A DNA stretch of 64,000 nt. Origin: Bacillota bacterium (GTDB taxonomy: Bacteria > Bacillota > UBA4882 > UBA8346). Location: NCBI GenBank assembly GCA_029553165.1, contig JAKPCT010000185.1, forward strand, positions 62,001 to 126,000, in the 5' to 3' direction. Both the position numbers and the translations under genes were made by a program. This document shows positions 8,492-18,343 of this stretch, piece by piece (the stretch's first letter is position 1; each line of letters starts with the position of its first letter). The notes beneath the pieces were generated by a model, which searched no databases, was not told the origin of the DNA, and was given only the letters and a program-made list of their open reading frames with translations.

Positions 8492-9868
8492 ATGTCACTG
8501 TTAGCCAGGATTGAGAAAGAGAAGAATACTTCGGCATCTCCGGTAGAGAAAGCAGAAAAGACTACAATTGGTTACCAACCAAAGCAAAATACCACTGATC
8601 CGTTGAAGAATATTAAAAAGCGAGTGCATGAAAGTTTATTAAAAGAGGTGGCTTCAGAGGTTTTGGACCGGAGTGATGAGCCAGAGATCCAGGAGCAACT
8701 TAAAGCTAAAATTGAGGAGATTATTGGGTTTATCCTTGATCATGAGTATCCTGCTACCACTCGAAATGAACGTCTGAAGATCATCAATGAAATCAATGAT
8801 GAAGTTTTAGGGTTTGGACCAATCAATTCATTGATCCTTGATCCAACGGTATCGGAGATTATGGTTAACGGACCCCAACAGGTTTATGTGGAACGGCAGG
8901 GCTTGTTGGAATTATCACCGGTTAAATTTCGGGATAATGATCATGTATTGCATGTGATTGAAAAGATCGTTTCTCCCATTGGACGGCGAATTGACGAGTC
9001 AAGCCCAATGGTTGATGCCCGATTACCGGATGGATCTCGTGTTAATGCAATCATTCCGCCCCTTGCTTTAAAAGGTCCGACAATTACGATTCGGAAATTT
9101 TCGAAAGAACCATTTACCGTTAATGATTTGGTTAACTTTGGAACCTTAACCCATGAGATGGCTCAATTTCTCGAAGCTTGTGTCAAGATCAAACTGAATA
9201 TTGTGGTCTCGGGTGGGACCGGTAGTGGAAAGACAACAACATTAAACGTGTTATCTTCTTTTATTCCGGCAAATGAGCGGATTGTAACAATTGAAGATGC
9301 AGCGGAGTTGCAACTCCGTCAGGAACACGTCGTTTCTTTGGAGACCAGACCGGCGAATATTGAAGGAAAAGGTGCGATCACCATGCGCGATCTGGTCAAA
9401 AATTCACTCCGGATGCGTCCGGACCGGATTGTAGTCGGTGAGGTCCGTGGTGGTGAGGCATTAGATATGTTACAGGCGATGAATACCGGGCATGATGGTT
9501 CGTTAACGACCGGGCATGCGAACACCCCGCGAGATATGTTGGCCAGATTGGAGACGATGGTGTTGATGGCAGGGATGGATTTACCAGTCAAAGCAATTCG
9601 GGAACAGATCGCGTCGGCAGTGGACCTGATCGTCCAACAGGCTAGGTTGCGGGATGGGAGCCGCAAGATCACCCATATTACCGAAGTTCAAGGGATGGAA
9701 GGAGATATCATTACGCTCCAGGATATCTTTGTCTTCGAACAGACGGGTGTTGATGAACGTAACAAAATTATTGGACGTTTAAAACCAACCGGGATTAAAC
9801 CAAAGTTCTTTGACCGCTTTGAAGTATCAGGAATCAAACTGCCACCGGAGTTATTTAGTAATTTCTAA
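8492..9868 (+). CDS. cpaF: CpaF/TadA pilus-assembly ATPase
   Basis: Hexameric secretion ATPase that powers Flp pilus extension (and retraction in some bacteria). It has a CpaF-type N-terminal domain (about 40-180, with GFGPINSLILDPTVSEIMVNG), Walker A GGTGSGKTTTL (about residue 241), an Asp box, Walker B DRIVVGEVRGGEALDML and the His box TTGHANTPRDMLARLE. Its 458 residues are typical. ATG 8492 follows GGAGG and is one base after the cpaE stop codon, so the two are translationally linked. Confidence 0.96.
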   Translation: MSLLARIEKEKNTSASPVEKAEKTTIGYQPKQNTTDPLKNIKKRVHESLLKEVASEVLDRSDEPEIQEQLKAKIEEIIGFILDHEYPATTRNERLKIINEINDEVLGFGPINSLILDPTVSEIMVNGPQQVYVERQGLLELSPVKFRDNDHVLHVIEKIVSPIGRRIDESSPMVDARLPDGSRVNAIIPPLALKGPTITIRKFSKEPFTVNDLVNFGTLTHEMAQFLEACVKIKLNIVVSGGTGSGKTTTLNVLSSFIPANERIVTIEDAAELQLRQEHVVSLETRPANIEGKGAITMRDLVKNSLRMRPDRIVVGEVRGGEALDMLQAMNTGHDGSLTTGHANTPRDMLARLETMVLMAGMDLPVKAIREQIASAVDLIVQQARLRDGSRKITHITEVQGMEGDIITLQDIFVFEQTGVDERNKIIGRLKPTGIKPKFFDRFEVSGIKLPPELFSNF

Positions 9869-9891
9869 TTATTAAGCTGTGGAGTATAGCC

Positions 9892-10881
9892 ATGATACTA
9901 GCAATTATTCTAATTTTTATCGCTGTTTTTCTGGTTATCTATTCATTGCTGGGGATGTTCTTCAATCGTGAGATTGATGTTAAAACCAGGATGAATACTT
10001 ATATTAATGCCGTTACTGCTGATTTAAAAGCCAAAGATAACAAAGTTAATATTAGTTTGCAAGCAAAGGACAGCGATAAAAATAAGCAGTTGCGGGAGAT
10101 CTTTGAAAAGTATGGTAAACAGTTTGAAAACCGTAGTTATATTAAGAAGATTGAGTTTGAATTGCAAAAAGCGGACCTGCCCTTGAGAGGGTATGAGTTC
10201 TTATTTATGGTTTTGGGGATGTGTGTCGGTAGTGTTTTCTTATTTTTTCTCATTAATCGCAATATCATTTCAATGGTAGTTGCCGGAATTTTAGGAATAA
10301 TCGGGCCGATCTTTTTTGTCAAGATTAAACAGCAACGGAAACTCCAAAAATTTAACAGTCAGATCGGGGATGCGTTGGTGTTAATCTCAAACTCGTTAAA
10401 AGCCGGATATGGATTTATGCAGGCAATTGATATGGTTGCCAAAGAGATGACCCCGCCAATCCAGACGGAGTTTGGACGGGTAATCCAGGATATTAACCTG
10501 GGGACAACGACCGAAGATGCATTAGTGCTGCTGACTGAGAGGGTAAAGAGTCCGGATTTGGACTTAGTAATTACGGCAATGTTGATCCAACGGCAGATTG
10601 GTGGTAATTTGGCCGAGATCCTGGACAATATCTCCAACACCATCAGGGAGCGGATCCGGATCCATGGAGAAGTAAAGACGTTAACTGCCCAAGGAAGATT
10701 ATCAGGCTTTATCATTGGATCGTTGCCGGTGGCTTTGGGCTTGCTATTACTACTGATCAATCCGAAATATATTACAGAGTTATTTACCGATCCCCGGGGA
10801 CAGTTGATGATTATCTATGCTGTGGTTGCCGAAGTGATTGCCATCTTAATTATCAAGAAGATTATCGCGATTAAAGTTTAA
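9892..10881 (+). CDS. tadB: TadB inner-membrane platform protein
   Basis: Polytopic membrane protein that couples the CpaF ATPase to the pilus. It carries an N-terminal membrane segment, paired segments near 110-150, the T2SSF domain (about 165-290, LVLISNSLKAGYGFMQAIDM) and two C-terminal segments. The length (329) is normal. ATG 9892 follows GGAG. It is paired with tadC, its paralogue, as in other tad loci. Confidence 0.92.
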   Translation: MILAIILIFIAVFLVIYSLLGMFFNREIDVKTRMNTYINAVTADLKAKDNKVNISLQAKDSDKNKQLREIFEKYGKQFENRSYIKKIEFELQKADLPLRGYEFLFMVLGMCVGSVFLFFLINRNIISMVVAGILGIIGPIFFVKIKQQRKLQKFNSQIGDALVLISNSLKAGYGFMQAIDMVAKEMTPPIQTEFGRVIQDINLGTTTEDALVLLTERVKSPDLDLVITAMLIQRQIGGNLAEILDNISNTIRERIRIHGEVKTLTAQGRLSGFIIGSLPVALGLLLLLINPKYITELFTDPRGQLMIIYAVVAEVIAILIIKKIIAIKV

Positions 10882-10903
10882 CAACAAGGGAGGCAAAAGT
10901 GAT

Positions 10904-11821
10904 ATGGTTGAGACCGCAATTATCCTAACTTTTATCAGCGTCTCTTGTTTAGCTTACAGTATAATTCAGGGCGTCACCGGCCGTGATCGCCAAATCAAGA
11001 CCAGACTGGAACGGTTAAAGCCGGTCCTGCCGATTTATAGTCAGACTGACAATTCATTGGATCAGCCCTTTATCAGTCGGATCTTAGGTCCTTTTTTTAA
11101 TAAAATTGCACAGGTTGCGTTACGGCTTACGCCACAAAATATTCGTAAGCGGACCGAACTGTTGTTGGATCAGGCCGGTAACCCTGCCAATTTGGGTGTG
11201 AATGAATTTCTAGTACTTAAAACCATGATTCGGCTGGGCCTGCCCTTAGTAACATTTTTAATCGTCAGGCCATCCAATAAGGTGGGTTTTTTATTAGTTG
11301 GAGCAGTGTTAATAATTGCCATGATCTTGCCTGATATGATTCTCAAGCGAATGGTCCAAAAAAGAAGAGAAACAATTGCTGCCGAATTACCTGATACCCT
11401 TGACTTACTGACAGTCAGTGTTGAAGCAGGTTTGGGGTTTGACCAGGCGTTACTGAAACAGGTTGAGAAGACAAAAGGACCACTCTCGCAGGAGTTTAAA
11501 CGGGTGTTACATGAGATCAGGATCGGGACAACCCGCAGGGACGCTTTGCGGAGTATGGCTGAACGTACGGCGGTTGAGGATTTGCAGACTTTTGTCGCTG
11601 CGGTCATTCAAGCCGACCAGTTGGGAGTCAGTATCGGAAATGTGTTGCGGATTCAGTCCAGTCAATTACGGCAGAAACGGAGGCAACGGGCGGAAGAGAA
11701 AGCCCAGAAAGCCCCGGTGAAGATGTTGATTCCGATGATCTTATTCATCTTTCCCAGTCTGTTCATTATCCTCTTAGGCCCCGGAATTTTGCAGTTGATT
11801 GATAACTTTATGAAGATGTGA
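10904..11821 (+). CDS. tadC: TadC inner-membrane platform protein
   Basis: Second T2SSF-family platform protein. The T2SSF domain includes LPDTLDLLTVSVEAGLGFDQAL, followed by IRIGTTRRDALRSMAERT and a C-terminal hydrophobic pair (MLIPMILFIFPSLFIILLG). It is 305 residues. ATG 10904 follows GGGAGG. It lies 22 bases after tadB. The next gene starts 10 bases after its stop codon, so the beta-helix protein is probably co-transcribed. Confidence 0.93.
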   Translation: MVETAIILTFISVSCLAYSIIQGVTGRDRQIKTRLERLKPVLPIYSQTDNSLDQPFISRILGPFFNKIAQVALRLTPQNIRKRTELLLDQAGNPANLGVNEFLVLKTMIRLGLPLVTFLIVRPSNKVGFLLVGAVLIIAMILPDMILKRMVQKRRETIAAELPDTLDLLTVSVEAGLGFDQALLKQVEKTKGPLSQEFKRVLHEIRIGTTRRDALRSMAERTAVEDLQTFVAAVIQADQLGVSIGNVLRIQSSQLRQKRRQRAEEKAQKAPVKMLIPMILFIFPSLFIILLGPGILQLIDNFMKM

Positions 11822-11831
11822 GGTAAAAAGG

Positions 11832-14456
11832 ATGAGGTTACGAGCAGGATCTTTTTTTACCAGATTAATTATAATTGGTATTCTAACGCTTATCCCATAT
11901 CAACAGGTACAGGCGGCGGTTCCTGCCGAAGTTGGAACTGGTCAGACAGTTACCATTACCATTGCTGATTCGGGGACGGTTGTTGATCATGATATTGTGG
12001 TGCGTAACGGCGGGACATTGATCATTGAGCCGGGAGTTACTTTGAAGTTTGCTGAACCGGCTACTAACATGATAAAAGTTGATGCTGGTGGAACTTTAAG
12101 GATCGGGTCACTCTCCGGCGCCAGAGCTCAACTGTTACCCGAAAACTATCCGGCTGAAACATCGCGTTTGAGTGGAATGAAAGGAATCGAAAACAGTGGA
12201 ACTTTAATTATAGAGAATGCATTGATCTGGGGAGCAAGTTCCGGAGTTGACAATAAGAATTCAGGAGTGGTTGAGGTAACCGGTTCGGAGTTTACCAGAT
12301 GTAACTATGGGATTAAATCAAATAACGGTCAGATAAAAGTATTTAACAGTAATTTTAATTATAATGGTGACGCCATTGCTGTAACTGATGTTTCAGCAGT
12401 GGCCAGTCAAACCTCACAAATATGTGGTAACCGTTTTTTAAATAATAACAGATCGATTCATCTTGCGGGAAGGAACAACATTAATATTCGTTACAATAAT
12501 TTTCAGGAGTCTTTTGATGATGAATTAGGCCAAATATGGAATGGCGAAACAATCTTGCTTGATTTTGGAAGCAATAATGATCAGGTCTTTATTGCTTATA
12601 ATAACTTTGACCATAGTCGGACTGTCTATGATCCTGAGAATGGCAATTACTATTATATCATCGGGAATAACGGCAGTCCGGTTGGGATTTATGACTGCTA
12701 TTGGAAGAACAATGATGTTGCGTATACGACAATTACAGCAATCACCAATGCAAATTTAGTAGGATTTACTGACGAAAAAGCTCCAAATAGTATTGTGGCT
12801 GTCCTTTCACCTCGTTCGACTCCGGTTAACATTACCGGACAAGACAATGACTCACCGGTATTAGTGGACGTAAGTCCATTAAAGGCGAGACGCGGGTTGG
12901 TCCATCTGACGGTAGTCATCAGTGATGAGGGCTGGGGGGTGGAGAGTTCTTCGGTGAAGGTCAAAGTTGGTGGGCAGGAAGCGACGTTGCACAGTACCGG
13001 TTATAACAGCCGCCAATACTTCTATTACCTGACGGTTAATCTTTCGGAAGAAGGTCACTATGAGTGGAAAGTTGATGCCAAAGACGTTGCGGGAAATCCT
13101 TTGGAGATCCCATCCGGTCTGGTCGGGAGAAAGCTGGAGATCTCCGATAAGTTTTCGGAACTTTGGACTCCGAAGGCTTGGGAGGACTTCGCGGCGGGCA
13201 CTTATCAACTGATCACCGTACCGATCTATCCGGTGGATACTGACCACAAACAGGTTTTAGGGATGGAGGCCCTGGGTTCGAATGTTGCCAGGTGGCAGAA
13301 TGGTAGTTATAAATATTACGGCAATCCGGAGTTGGAACCGATTGCTCCGGGCCGGGGGTTCTGGATTAAGTTTGATGCCAGCGAGAGCTATGAGTCAAAG
13401 AAGATTGAAGGTGATCGGCAGCTTGAACGCCAAAACTATCTCCAACAGACGTTACAGCCGGGATGGCATCTGATTGGAAATCCGTTTCCGACAGACATCA
13501 CCCTAAAGCATATTACATTCAAGACTCCGGATGGGAAACATTACAGTTTTGAACAGGCGGTCCTGGCAGGATATATCAACTATGGGCTTTGGTGGTTTGA
13601 CCGTGACCGTTACCGTTTCGAAAAAGAACGCCTGAAGAGTTGGACCGGATATTGGCTGCGAGTCAAAAAAGAGTGTGATATTGTCTACTGGTCGACGCCA
13701 CAGAATGTGTACGCCAGTTCAATCACTGATTGGGATGTGCAATTGACTGTCAGTCAGAACAATAGCTATGATGGCGCGGGTTATTTTGGGTTAATCCGGG
13801 CGGCTTCGGCCAGTATTGATAACTTTGATGCAATTAAACCGCCGGTATTATCCGACGGGATTAAATCATACTTTGTCTTAAATGCGGCCGGTCAGGAGTT
13901 TGGAGCTGATTTCCGCCCCGGAAACACCCGTCAGGAAAGCTGGGACTATGTTGTGACGGGGCTAACCCCCGGGGAAGCAAAACTGGAATGGAGTACTCTC
14001 AACAGTGTTCCACCGAATCAACAGTTAATCTTGAAGGACTTAACCACCGGAAAAGAGGTTGACTTACGGAAGACCAATGTCTATCAATTTTCCGTTGGTG
14101 GTGAGACCGAACGTAGATTTAAGATTACTTTAACCGATGTCGGTCAACAAGCGGTAACAATCGCGAACATTAGAATGAATAATAATCCTTTTGCGCCACT
14201 GCGGGAAGAGCTTGTGATCACATATGATTTGAATCTGGATGCGACGCTTGAAATCAAGATTTACGACTGGGTTGGCAATTTGGTCTATGTTTATCCCAAT
14301 ACTGCTGTAAGGGCAGGGACTGACTTGAATTTTCGCTGGAGAGGCGCCAATAACCGGGGAAAGATGGTGGCGAACGGGATTTATTTCTGTAAGATCACTG
14401 CCCGGGCTGGGAATTCACAGACAACCCAAGTAATTAAGATTGCGGTGGTGAACTGA
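11832..14456 (+). CDS. Large secreted beta-helix protein with FlgD-Ig-like C-terminal domain
   Basis: Exported protein of unknown role. Residues 1-29 are a signal peptide (ending VQAAV). Residues of about 50-300 contain repeated short Asn/Gly-rich strands (ENSGTLIIENALIWGA, SNFNYNGDAI, NNINIRYNNFQES) typical of a right-handed parallel beta-helix. An Ig-like domain follows at about 330-430, then a Trp-rich region with two similar segments ending APGRGFWIKF and SWTGYWLRV. The last 90 residues resemble the FlgD-Ig/T9SS-type C-terminal domain (NPFAPLREELVITYDL, NRGKMVANGIYFCKI). Its place at the end of the tad operon suggests a surface or adhesive role, but this is inference. No TadD or RcpB gene is present. 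Confidence 0.75.
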   Translation: MRLRAGSFFTRLIIIGILTLIPYQQVQAAVPAEVGTGQTVTITIADSGTVVDHDIVVRNGGTLIIEPGVTLKFAEPATNMIKVDAGGTLRIGSLSGARAQLLPENYPAETSRLSGMKGIENSGTLIIENALIWGASSGVDNKNSGVVEVTGSEFTRCNYGIKSNNGQIKVFNSNFNYNGDAIAVTDVSAVASQTSQICGNRFLNNNRSIHLAGRNNINIRYNNFQESFDDELGQIWNGETILLDFGSNNDQVFIAYNNFDHSRTVYDPENGNYYYIIGNNGSPVGIYDCYWKNNDVAYTTITAITNANLVGFTDEKAPNSIVAVLSPRSTPVNITGQDNDSPVLVDVSPLKARRGLVHLTVVISDEGWGVESSSVKVKVGGQEATLHSTGYNSRQYFYYLTVNLSEEGHYEWKVDAKDVAGNPLEIPSGLVGRKLEISDKFSELWTPKAWEDFAAGTYQLITVPIYPVDTDHKQVLGMEALGSNVARWQNGSYKYYGNPELEPIAPGRGFWIKFDASESYESKKIEGDRQLERQNYLQQTLQPGWHLIGNPFPTDITLKHITFKTPDGKHYSFEQAVLAGYINYGLWWFDRDRYRFEKERLKSWTGYWLRVKKECDIVYWSTPQNVYASSITDWDVQLTVSQNNSYDGAGYFGLIRAASASIDNFDAIKPPVLSDGIKSYFVLNAAGQEFGADFRPGNTRQESWDYVVTGLTPGEAKLEWSTLNSVPPNQQLILKDLTTGKEVDLRKTNVYQFSVGGETERRFKITLTDVGQQAVTIANIRMNNNPFAPLREELVITYDLNLDATLEIKIYDWVGNLVYVYPNTAVRAGTDLNFRWRGANNRGKMVANGIYFCKITARAGNSQTTQVIKIAVVN

Positions 14457-14815
14457 TGGCAGGGTCTGGTTTGGTGCTTTTTCGGGGCACGGAGGAGTTA
14501 TTGAGTAACATTCGGTTAGCAACGACTTTTCTTACCCGGTTGCGGGGCTTGATGTTTTATCAGCGAATGCCGCAGATTGACGGATTGTTGTTTAGTCCTT
14601 GCAATTCGATTCATACTTTTTGGATGCGGTTTGCGATCGATGTTATTTTTATGGATCGCAGCGGGAGAATCCTTGCGGTTTATGAGAAACTGCCACCAAA
14701 CCGGGTGACTAAAACCATAAAAAATGCTTATTATGTTCTGGAGGCCGAAGCCGGATTTGCAGATCGATTTAAGGTTAAAACAGGCGATTGTTTAAGATGG
14801 GAACCGCAAAATTAA
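14456..14815 (+). CDS. DUF192 family protein
   Basis: Small single-domain protein of 119 residues with the DUF192 signatures TFLTRLRGLMF and TFWMRFAIDVIFMDRSGRIL, and the late EAEAGFADRF segment. The biochemical function of the family is not established. No signal peptide is visible here, although many homologues have one. Its ATG overlaps the stop codon of the beta-helix gene by one base (TGATG), so translation is coupled and it is the last gene of the tad transcript. Confidence 0.85.
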   Translation: MAGSGLVLFRGTEELLSNIRLATTFLTRLRGLMFYQRMPQIDGLLFSPCNSIHTFWMRFAIDVIFMDRSGRILAVYEKLPPNRVTKTIKNAYYVLEAEAGFADRFKVKTGDCLRWEPQN

Positions 14816-15153
14816 ATTTTTAACGAGTCAGTGTTTTTCCTGGTTTCGGCCAGGATTTTGATTGGATAAGGGAATATTTTACCTGATATGTTCTTCATCT
14901 TCCTCTTTCAATCTGCAATTTTCTTGCCTTGATTCGCATTCGGGAGCTCTTTTGTTCACAGCAATCACCTTTTAAAATGCCATCATTAAATGGTAATAAT
15001 CAATATTATTTAAGTGCTGTTAATCGGAGTTTTAAAAATTATTACATCCAGAGGAATTTTCTTGTGTCGTTTTCTAATATTAATAGCAGGTAAGTCAGGG
15101 AAAGACTGCGAATATTAATATATTATTTAATTAAATTATTTGGAGGTTCAACT
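14816..15153 (+). other. Intergenic region with a weak terminator
   Basis: A 6-bp hairpin TCCTGG/CCAGGA (14838-14855) followed by TTTT probably ends the tad transcript. The rest is AT-rich. The leader of the kinase gene ends in a clear ribosome site (GGAGG) before TTG 15154. No other gene was found on either strand. Confidence 0.55.
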
Positions 15154-16824
15154 TTGGCTGAAACAACTGCTTTGCAATTTGAACTCGCGGATGGTTCACT
15201 GGTAACTTATCCGAAAGGATTATCATTATTTGAGATCGTAAAACCTCTGGCTGATAAAGCTGTATCTCCTATTGTTGCTGCCAAACTGGATAATCAATTA
15301 CGTGATTTGACATATGTACCAAAACAGGGTGGCAAGTTAATCTTAATTGACTTAACGGATGTTGACGGCAACCGTATTTATTCCCGCAGTCTCTGTTTGG
15401 TCTTGCTGCGGGCGGCTACTGAATTATACCCAAATTGTAAAGTCAAGATCGAACATTCATTAAGCAAGGGTTTTTACGGGGAGATTGATTGTGGCAATGA
15501 TAAGCCGTTTACCGGAGCCGAGTTGAATAATATTGCCACCCGGATGTCCGAGATCATCAAAGCTGATGAACCGATTTGTAAAAAGACAATTCCGCTTCAA
15601 GAAGCAATCGAATTGTTTGAAAGGACCGGACGTTTTGATAAAGTAAAGTTATTAAAATATCGGACCAAACCGGAAGTCAATCTTTATTGCTGTGGCAATT
15701 ATATTGACTATTTTTATGGTTATATGGTGCCGAGCACGGGATATTTGGACAAATTTGAACTCCGTTATTATTATCCCGGTTTCATCTTGAGGTTCCCATC
15801 AAAAGAACATCCTTTAGGAGTTCCGCCGTTTGTTGAGCAACGAAAGTTAGCACGGATCTTTTATGAATTTGATAAATGGGGCAAAATTTTGGAGATCTCT
15901 GATGTGGGATCATTAAACGAAGCAATTGCTGCCGGTAATGGCGGGCATTTGATCCGAATTGCCGAAGCATTGCATGAGAAGAAGATTGCGCAGATCGCTG
16001 ACCAGATTACGCAGGACCGGGAACGAATCCGGGTAATTTTGATTGCCGGGCCTTCTTCATCCGGGAAGACAACTTTTGCCCAACGTCTGTCGGTGCAGTT
16101 GACCGTTAATGGTTTAAGACCGGTGTCGATCTCGATTGATGATTACTTTGTAAACCGTGACAGTACACCGTTAGGGCCTGACGGTTTGCCGGATTATGAA
16201 TGTCTGGAAGCGATTGACACCGAACTCTTTAACCAGCATTTGGCAGCGTTGATTCAGGGAATGCCAATTAAAGTACCCCGTTATAATTTCCAAAAAGGAA
16301 TGCGTGAAGAGCGTGCCGAGAGCATTCAGATTACTGCGGAACAGCCAATTATCATTGAGGGAATTCATGGATTGAATAACAAGCTGACACAGAGCATTCC
16401 CAAGGATAATAAGTTTAAGATCTATATCAGTGCTTTAACGCAACTGAATATTGATGATCATAACCGGATTCCGACTACTGATAACCGGATTATTCGCCGG
16501 ATTGTCAGAGATAATCAGTTCCGTGGCCATGACGCGTTAAAAACAATTGGTCTATGGCCGATGGTCCGGCGGGGCGAGGAGCAACATATTTTCCCCTTCC
16601 AGGAAGAGGCTGATGTGATGTTTAACTCGGCATTGATCTATGAATTGGCGGTGTTAAAACAGTATGCGGAACCATTGTTGAAGAAGATAACTCCGGATTA
16701 TCCCGAGTATCCGGAGGCGAAAAGGTTATTAAAATTCTTAGGCTACTTTTTACCATTAGACGATACCGAAGTACCGTTAAACTCAATTTTACGGGAATTT
16801 ATTGGCAGTAGTTGTTTCAGATGA
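15154..16824 (+). CDS. TGS-domain nucleoside (uridine-type) kinase
   Basis: Fusion found widely in Clostridia. An N-terminal TGS domain (about 1-65) and a threonyl-tRNA-synthetase-like second domain (about 65-200, with the conserved IEHSLSKGFYGEID) lead into a uridine kinase/phosphoribulokinase domain. The P-loop is AGPSSSGKTTFAQRL near residue 300, and the Asp pair is in SISIDDYFVNRD. The true substrate of these fusions is not well defined. TTG 15154 has GGAGG eight bases upstream. It is monocistronic, with spaced neighbours. Confidence 0.88.
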   Translation: MAETTALQFELADGSLVTYPKGLSLFEIVKPLADKAVSPIVAAKLDNQLRDLTYVPKQGGKLILIDLTDVDGNRIYSRSLCLVLLRAATELYPNCKVKIEHSLSKGFYGEIDCGNDKPFTGAELNNIATRMSEIIKADEPICKKTIPLQEAIELFERTGRFDKVKLLKYRTKPEVNLYCCGNYIDYFYGYMVPSTGYLDKFELRYYYPGFILRFPSKEHPLGVPPFVEQRKLARIFYEFDKWGKILEISDVGSLNEAIAAGNGGHLIRIAEALHEKKIAQIADQITQDRERIRVILIAGPSSSGKTTFAQRLSVQLTVNGLRPVSISIDDYFVNRDSTPLGPDGLPDYECLEAIDTELFNQHLAALIQGMPIKVPRYNFQKGMREERAESIQITAEQPIIIEGIHGLNNKLTQSIPKDNKFKIYISALTQLNIDDHNRIPTTDNRIIRRIVRDNQFRGHDALKTIGLWPMVRRGEEQHIFPFQEEADVMFNSALIYELAVLKQYAEPLLKKITPDYPEYPEAKRLLKFLGYFLPLDDTEVPLNSILREFIGSSCFR

Positions 16825-16871
16825 AGGAACTTTGCAGTAAAAATGATCGTTAAATATTCAAAATGATGTGA

Positions 16872-17020
16872 TATAATTAAAATATTTGATAAGACAAATA
16901 CAATTTGGATGGGAAGCAAATAATTGAAGCGAATTTGTTGCTTGAAGATTCGCAGGTAAATTTTTGCTCAATCTGGTAAGCGGTTAGGAGCTGTTTTAAT
17001 CGCTTACTAGATTATTGTTT
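16872..17020 (+). promoter_or_regulatory. Structured leader upstream of the HD-domain gene
   Basis: A TATAAT at 16872-16877 is followed by two hairpins. GCGAAT/ATTCGC lies at 16929-16934/16948-16953. A 13-pair stem AATCTGGTAAGCG/CGCTTACTAGATT lies at 16970-16982/17001-17013 and ends in ATTGTTT. An alternative pairing AAGCAA/TTGCTT (16914-16919/16938-16943) excludes the first hairpin. This could be an attenuator-type leader or a small RNA. No known class was recognised, and no good -35 box was seen. Confidence 0.4.
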
Positions 17021-17037
17021 AAAGGAGTAGAAGAGGT

Positions 17038-17562
17038 TTGGGTGGATTGAAGCGGATGTTAAGTTTTAAGAAGGCAGAGTTATTACCGGTTGACTTGAAA
17101 TTGATCGACGATTATCTTGATGAGCCCAGTAAATTTCTCTTTTTTCAGATGAGTAAGATTGACCAGTGTCATTGTATGGATGTTGCTAAGACCATTCTGA
17201 ATGAAGCTGGTTATACCCGCAGTCTGAAGTTGGACAAAGTGATTAAGGCAGCATTGTTACATGATATTGGTAAAATTGACGGAGATTTAACTTTTTGTTC
17301 CCGATTGTTTGTTGGCTTGGTTCGGAGAGTTATGCCGGAGCTCCGGCGGAAGTTGGCTAAAAAAAGCAGCAATGGTTTTTGGAGCAAAATCCGTTATGGT
17401 TTTTATGTTGACCTGAATCATCCGTTACGGGGTTCACATATGGCGCGAATCTTTGGAATTGACCCGGCAATTGTAAGTTTGATCCGGCGACATCATGATC
17501 GGCTTCCGGACGGACAAGATGAAGAATTAGCGCTGTTACAGACTGCTGATAATAAAAATTAA
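17038..17562 (+). CDS. HD-domain protein
   Basis: Putative metal-dependent phosphohydrolase, 174 residues. The HD motif is seen in KAALLHDIGKIDGDL, with an upstream His in the QCHCMDVAKTIL segment and downstream candidates HPLRGSHMARI and RRHHDRLPDGQ. It lacks any other domain. The TTG start at 17038 follows AAAGGAG (17021-17027). It stands 12 bases before scpA and is probably co-transcribed with it. The substrate cannot be told from sequence. Confidence 0.75.
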   Translation: MGGLKRMLSFKKAELLPVDLKLIDDYLDEPSKFLFFQMSKIDQCHCMDVAKTILNEAGYTRSLKLDKVIKAALLHDIGKIDGDLTFCSRLFVGLVRRVMPELRRKLAKKSSNGFWSKIRYGFYVDLNHPLRGSHMARIFGIDPAIVSLIRRHHDRLPDGQDEELALLQTADNKN

Positions 17563-17574
17563 AAGTGGGTACAT

Positions 17575-18315
17575 ATGGATTACCAGATAATTTTGGATGG
17601 TTTTCAAGGACCGCTGGATTTATTGTTGCACTTAATCGAGAAAGACGAGATTGATATTTATAATATTCCGATTGCCACTATTACTGAAAAATACCTGGAG
17701 TATCTTCAAACAATCCAAATGCTTAATTTAGACGGTGTTGGCGATTTTCTGGTAATGGCGGCAACATTAATGCAGATCAAAGCGAAGATGCTGTTGCCTC
17801 AATTGAGTGAAACCGGATTGGAAGAAGGTACTGCCGAAGACGAAGAAGATCCCCGTTGGGAATTGGTCTGCAAATTGATTGAGTATAAAAAAATTAAGGA
17901 AGCTGCTGCCAGTTTACAGGTTATTGAAGCGAAACAGCTCCAGGTTTATACGCGGACAGCCGGTGAATTTCCGGACCAACAATATGCACTGGTTGATGAA
18001 TCGTTAAAAAAACTATCGGTTTGGGAGTTAATGGAGGCTTTCAAAGCGGTCATGGACAGTATGGAAGTGGCCCATTTGAAGTCGGCCATCCCGAAACCGG
18101 AGATCTCAATTAAACAAAGAATGGCTGAGATTTTACAGCTGGTTGAAGCAGAAAAACAGATCTCGTTTAAAAGTGTTTTTAGTAACGTTACAACTAAAAT
18201 TGACTTAATCACATGTTTCTTGGCAGTTTTGGAACTGATCCGGCTTCGTAAGTTGGAAGTTTATCAAGCAAATGTCTTTGATGACATTATCATAAAAGCT
18301 ACTTATAATGACTGA
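17575..18315 (+). CDS. scpA: Segregation and condensation protein A (kleisin)
   Basis: Kleisin subunit that bridges the SMC heads in the bacterial condensin. The N-terminal signature DGFQGPLDLLLHLIEKDEID is diagnostic, followed by IPIATITEKYLEYL and the C-terminal winged helix (about 170-245). Its 246 residues are typical. The ATG at 17575 has GTGGG a few bases upstream. scpB follows after about 30 bases, the usual pairing. Confidence 0.96.
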   Translation: MDYQIILDGFQGPLDLLLHLIEKDEIDIYNIPIATITEKYLEYLQTIQMLNLDGVGDFLVMAATLMQIKAKMLLPQLSETGLEEGTAEDEEDPRWELVCKLIEYKKIKEAAASLQVIEAKQLQVYTRTAGEFPDQQYALVDESLKKLSVWELMEAFKAVMDSMEVAHLKSAIPKPEISIKQRMAEILQLVEAEKQISFKSVFSNVTTKIDLITCFLAVLELIRLRKLEVYQANVFDDIIIKATYND

Positions 18316-18343
18316 AAAACTTGGATGAAGGTGTGGTTCTTTT

